Both the position numbers and the translations under genes were made by a program. From NCBI GenBank assembly GCA_007128345.1, contig SKXS01000045.1:1-7670 (forward strand): a DNA stretch of 7,670 bases, read 5' to 3'. This DNA is from Spirochaetia bacterium (GTDB lineage: Bacteria; Spirochaetota; Spirochaetia; PWKH01). Below, in pieces: positions 6,578 to 7,670 of this stretch (position 1 is the stretch's first letter; the number at the start of each line of letters is the position of its first letter). A model generated the notes under the pieces. It saw only the letters and a list, made by a program, of their open reading frames with translations. It had not been told where the DNA came from and did no database searches.

Positions 6578-7432
6578 TTACTTATGTGCTTGGTAGTTCG
6601 GGATGACCAGGTGGTATATCCAGTTGGCATATTCCTGTTCCCGGACTGCAGGATCTAGGATGTCGGATTCTATGCCCAGCTGCCAGGCGAGATCTTTCCT
6701 ATCAGGGGAAGCATGGAGCCGCTCCATACGGTCAACCAGCAGCTGCATATCTTCCTGGCCGGTAAAAAAACCCTGTTCGGTGAGGACCTGCTCCCTTGCC
6801 ACAATGAGTCTCGCCATTTCATGCAGATTGTATTCAGGGTGATACTGGGTTCCCCAGAAGGTTCCCTTTTTATGGGTGACGCTGATTGCCTGAACTCCAG
6901 AAAAGGAATTTACGGCGAGAACCGTCCCTCCTTCAGGAACTTCGGAGACAATGTCATAGTGACTCTCAAACCCGTCGTACACTGCCGGCTTCCCCTGCAT
7001 CATGGGATGGGTTTTCCCGGCTTCGGTGAGATGAATCTTGCGGCCTATGTTCATTTCCCGGCCTTTCGGATTGGTGATCACCGTACCCCCGGCGGCAACC
7101 GCTGCCATCTGGATGCCCCAGCAGCTCCCGCAGCTGGGGATACCGATCTCATACGCTTGCCGGGCAAGTGTAATCTGTGCAGCTATGGAGGGTATATGCG
7201 TGTCATTGATGCACAGATCCGCTCCCGTCCACATAATACCGTCATACTGGGCAAGGTCATGCTTGTCTGGAAATTCAGCTCCCGCATCACTGGGAAAGAA
7301 GACCTGGTATTCCGCATATGGCATGTACTTCTTCAGCAGCGCTGCATAAAGCTGCCATGCATAGGACATGCCTGCATCCGCAAGTCCTGCCCTGCTCTTC
7401 TCTGAGTATCCGTCGATAATAAGAAATGTCAC
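6578..7432 (-). CDS. Class I glutamine-amidotransferase-like hydrolase, possible gamma-glutamyl-amide hydrolase
   Basis: This 284-residue protein is a free-standing GATase class I domain with a C-terminal extension. The triad is visible: nucleophile Cys104 in the elbow CGSCWGIQMA, and His198 with Glu200 in QYHPEYN. IMWTGADLCIND (66-77) is the usual oxyanion-side loop. Residues about 1-212 form the domain; 213-284 are a helical, charged tail. No synthetase domain is fused and no acceptor-subunit gene is adjacent, so hydrolysis of a gamma-glutamyl bond, as done by PuuD and by plant gamma-glutamyl peptidases of this superfamily, is more likely than ammonia transfer. The start is GTG at 7432, supported by AAGGAG (7444-7439) six bases upstream. 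It is the first gene of the four-gene operon and is followed by the dehydrogenase after 12 bp. Family is firm; the gamma-glutamyl-hydrolase role is inferred from neighbours. Its sequence is closer in style to GuaA-like amidotransferase domains than to PuuD. Confidence 0.88.
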   Translation of the reverse strand: MTFLIIDGYSEKSRAGLADAGMSYAWQLYAALLKKYMPYAEYQVFFPSDAGAEFPDKHDLAQYDGIMWTGADLCINDTHIPSIAAQITLARQAYEIGIPSCGSCWGIQMAAVAAGGTVITNPKGREMNIGRKIHLTEAGKTHPMMQGKPAVYDGFESHYDIVSEVPEGGTVLAVNSFSGVQAISVTHKKGTFWGTQYHPEYNLHEMARLIVAREQVLTEQGFFTGQEDMQLLVDRMERLHASPDRKDLAWQLGIESDILDPAVREQEYANWIYHLVIPNYQAHK

Positions 7433-7438
7433 ACGTTA

Positions 7439-7459
7439 CTCCTTGCTGCTTTTCAGCAA
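7439..7459 (-). promoter_or_regulatory. Leader hairpin touching the ribosome binding site of the operon's first gene
   Basis: In the minus transcript TTGCTG (7459-7454), loop AAAAG, then CAGCAA (7448-7443) form a perfect 6-bp stem. The last two bases of its 3' arm are the first two of the Shine-Dalgarno AAGGAG (7444-7439). The stem could limit translation of the GTG-started first gene. Its regulatory use is inferred. Confidence 0.4.
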
Positions 7460-7524
7460 TCTTACTGCAAACCACGATTAAGCCGGATTTATTTCACACA
7501 GAAAATGCTGAATTCTTGTTCATT

Positions 7525-7553
7525 ATTATAGTAGCCGAAGTATGAGAAATCAA
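7525..7553 (-). promoter_or_regulatory. Strong sigma-70 promoter of the four-gene operon
   Basis: On the minus strand TTGATT (7553-7548) is separated by exactly 17 bp from a perfect TATAAT (7530-7525). Transcription would begin near 7518, leaving a leader of about 86 nt before the GTG at 7432. It is the only good promoter seen upstream of the operon, and the tight gene spacing downstream makes separate internal promoters unlikely. Confidence 0.7.
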
Positions 7554-7574
7554 TGTAATAAATCATAAACATTC

Positions 7575-7606
7575 ATAATACATACTCAATGCGTAAATAA
7601 TACATA
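7575..7606. repeat. Tandem 10-bp direct repeats upstream of the operon promoter
   Basis: ATAATACATA occurs at 7575-7584 and again at 7597-7606, 22 bp start to start, about two helical turns. The centres lie near -62 and -84 relative to the predicted transcription start, where activators that contact RNA polymerase from upstream commonly bind. The region is very AT-rich, so some chance repetition is expected. Confidence 0.4.
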
Positions 7607-7670
7607 TAAAATATCCAAAAAGAATAGTTGATTCTCGGACTGATATACTCCAATACCCCAGTTCGCCAAA

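Noticed and set aside
6713..7405. Long + strand open frame (230 codons) opposite the amidotransferase-like gene
   Set aside because: It is antisense to a gene with an intact catalytic triad and a good ribosome site, has no recognisable motif and no ribosome site of its own, and reads as a shadow frame.
7287..7475. 62-codon minus-strand frame across the start of the amidotransferase-like gene
   Set aside because: It runs through the well-placed GTG start and its Shine-Dalgarno in another frame and has no recognisable sequence.

Overview
The window is about 7.7 kb of roughly 50% GC bacterial DNA with six genes: one cut off at the left edge and five complete. A TolC-type outer-membrane protein points to a diderm (Gram-negative-type) bacterium. 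A tungsten-type aldehyde:ferredoxin oxidoreductase (AOR) and an iron-type alcohol dehydrogenase point to an anaerobe or fermenter. A small single-RRM RNA-binding protein fits several phyla, including spirochaetes, cyanobacteria and delta-proteobacteria. An anaerobic spirochaete (Sphaerochaeta/Treponema-like) is my best guess, but it is an inference from gene content only.

Left part (1-2195). The + strand opens with the C-terminal 267 residues of a TolC/OEP-family protein ending at 804. It converges, across a cluster of hairpins (811-868), on a minus-strand 95-aa RRM protein (853-1140). The RRM gene has a long untranslated leader (about 1141-1262) with three copies of a TTCTGC(C) element that can each pair with the bases overlapping its Shine-Dalgarno sequence. 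This looks like a switchable or autoregulated leader. A divergent promoter region (about 1260-1400) with repeated motifs then leads to a + strand cytoplasmic glycerophosphodiester phosphodiesterase (1410-2195).

Right part (2192-7553). A compact minus-strand operon reads, in order of transcription: class I glutamine-amidotransferase-like hydrolase (GTG start, 7432), group III Fe-dependent alcohol dehydrogenase (6565), AOR (5391) and glutamine-synthetase-family ligase (3532). Gaps are 12 bp, 4 bp and a 13-bp overlap. The operon has a near-consensus sigma-70 promoter (TTGATT, 17 bp, TATAAT at 7553-7525), a leader of about 86 nt ending in a hairpin next to the Shine-Dalgarno, and two 10-bp direct repeats spaced 22 bp upstream of the -35. 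Its stop codon overlaps that of the convergent phosphodiesterase gene in the four bases TTAG (2192-2195).

Working together. The four enzymes match, step for step, a gamma-glutamylation route for degrading an amine. The ligase would attach glutamate to the amine, the alcohol dehydrogenase would oxidise a hydroxyl to an aldehyde, AOR would oxidise the aldehyde to an acid with ferredoxin, and the amidotransferase-like enzyme would cleave the gamma-glutamyl bond. This parallels the Puu putrescine pathway, but with an alcohol dehydrogenase instead of an amine oxidase and a ferredoxin-linked AOR instead of an NAD aldehyde dehydrogenase. The arrangement suits an amino alcohol such as ethanolamine in an anaerobe. 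The adjacent phosphodiesterase could supply ethanolamine from glycerophosphoethanolamine. This pathway is an inference; the enzyme families are well supported by motifs. Beyond 7607 I see only AT-rich upstream DNA with no recognisable gene.
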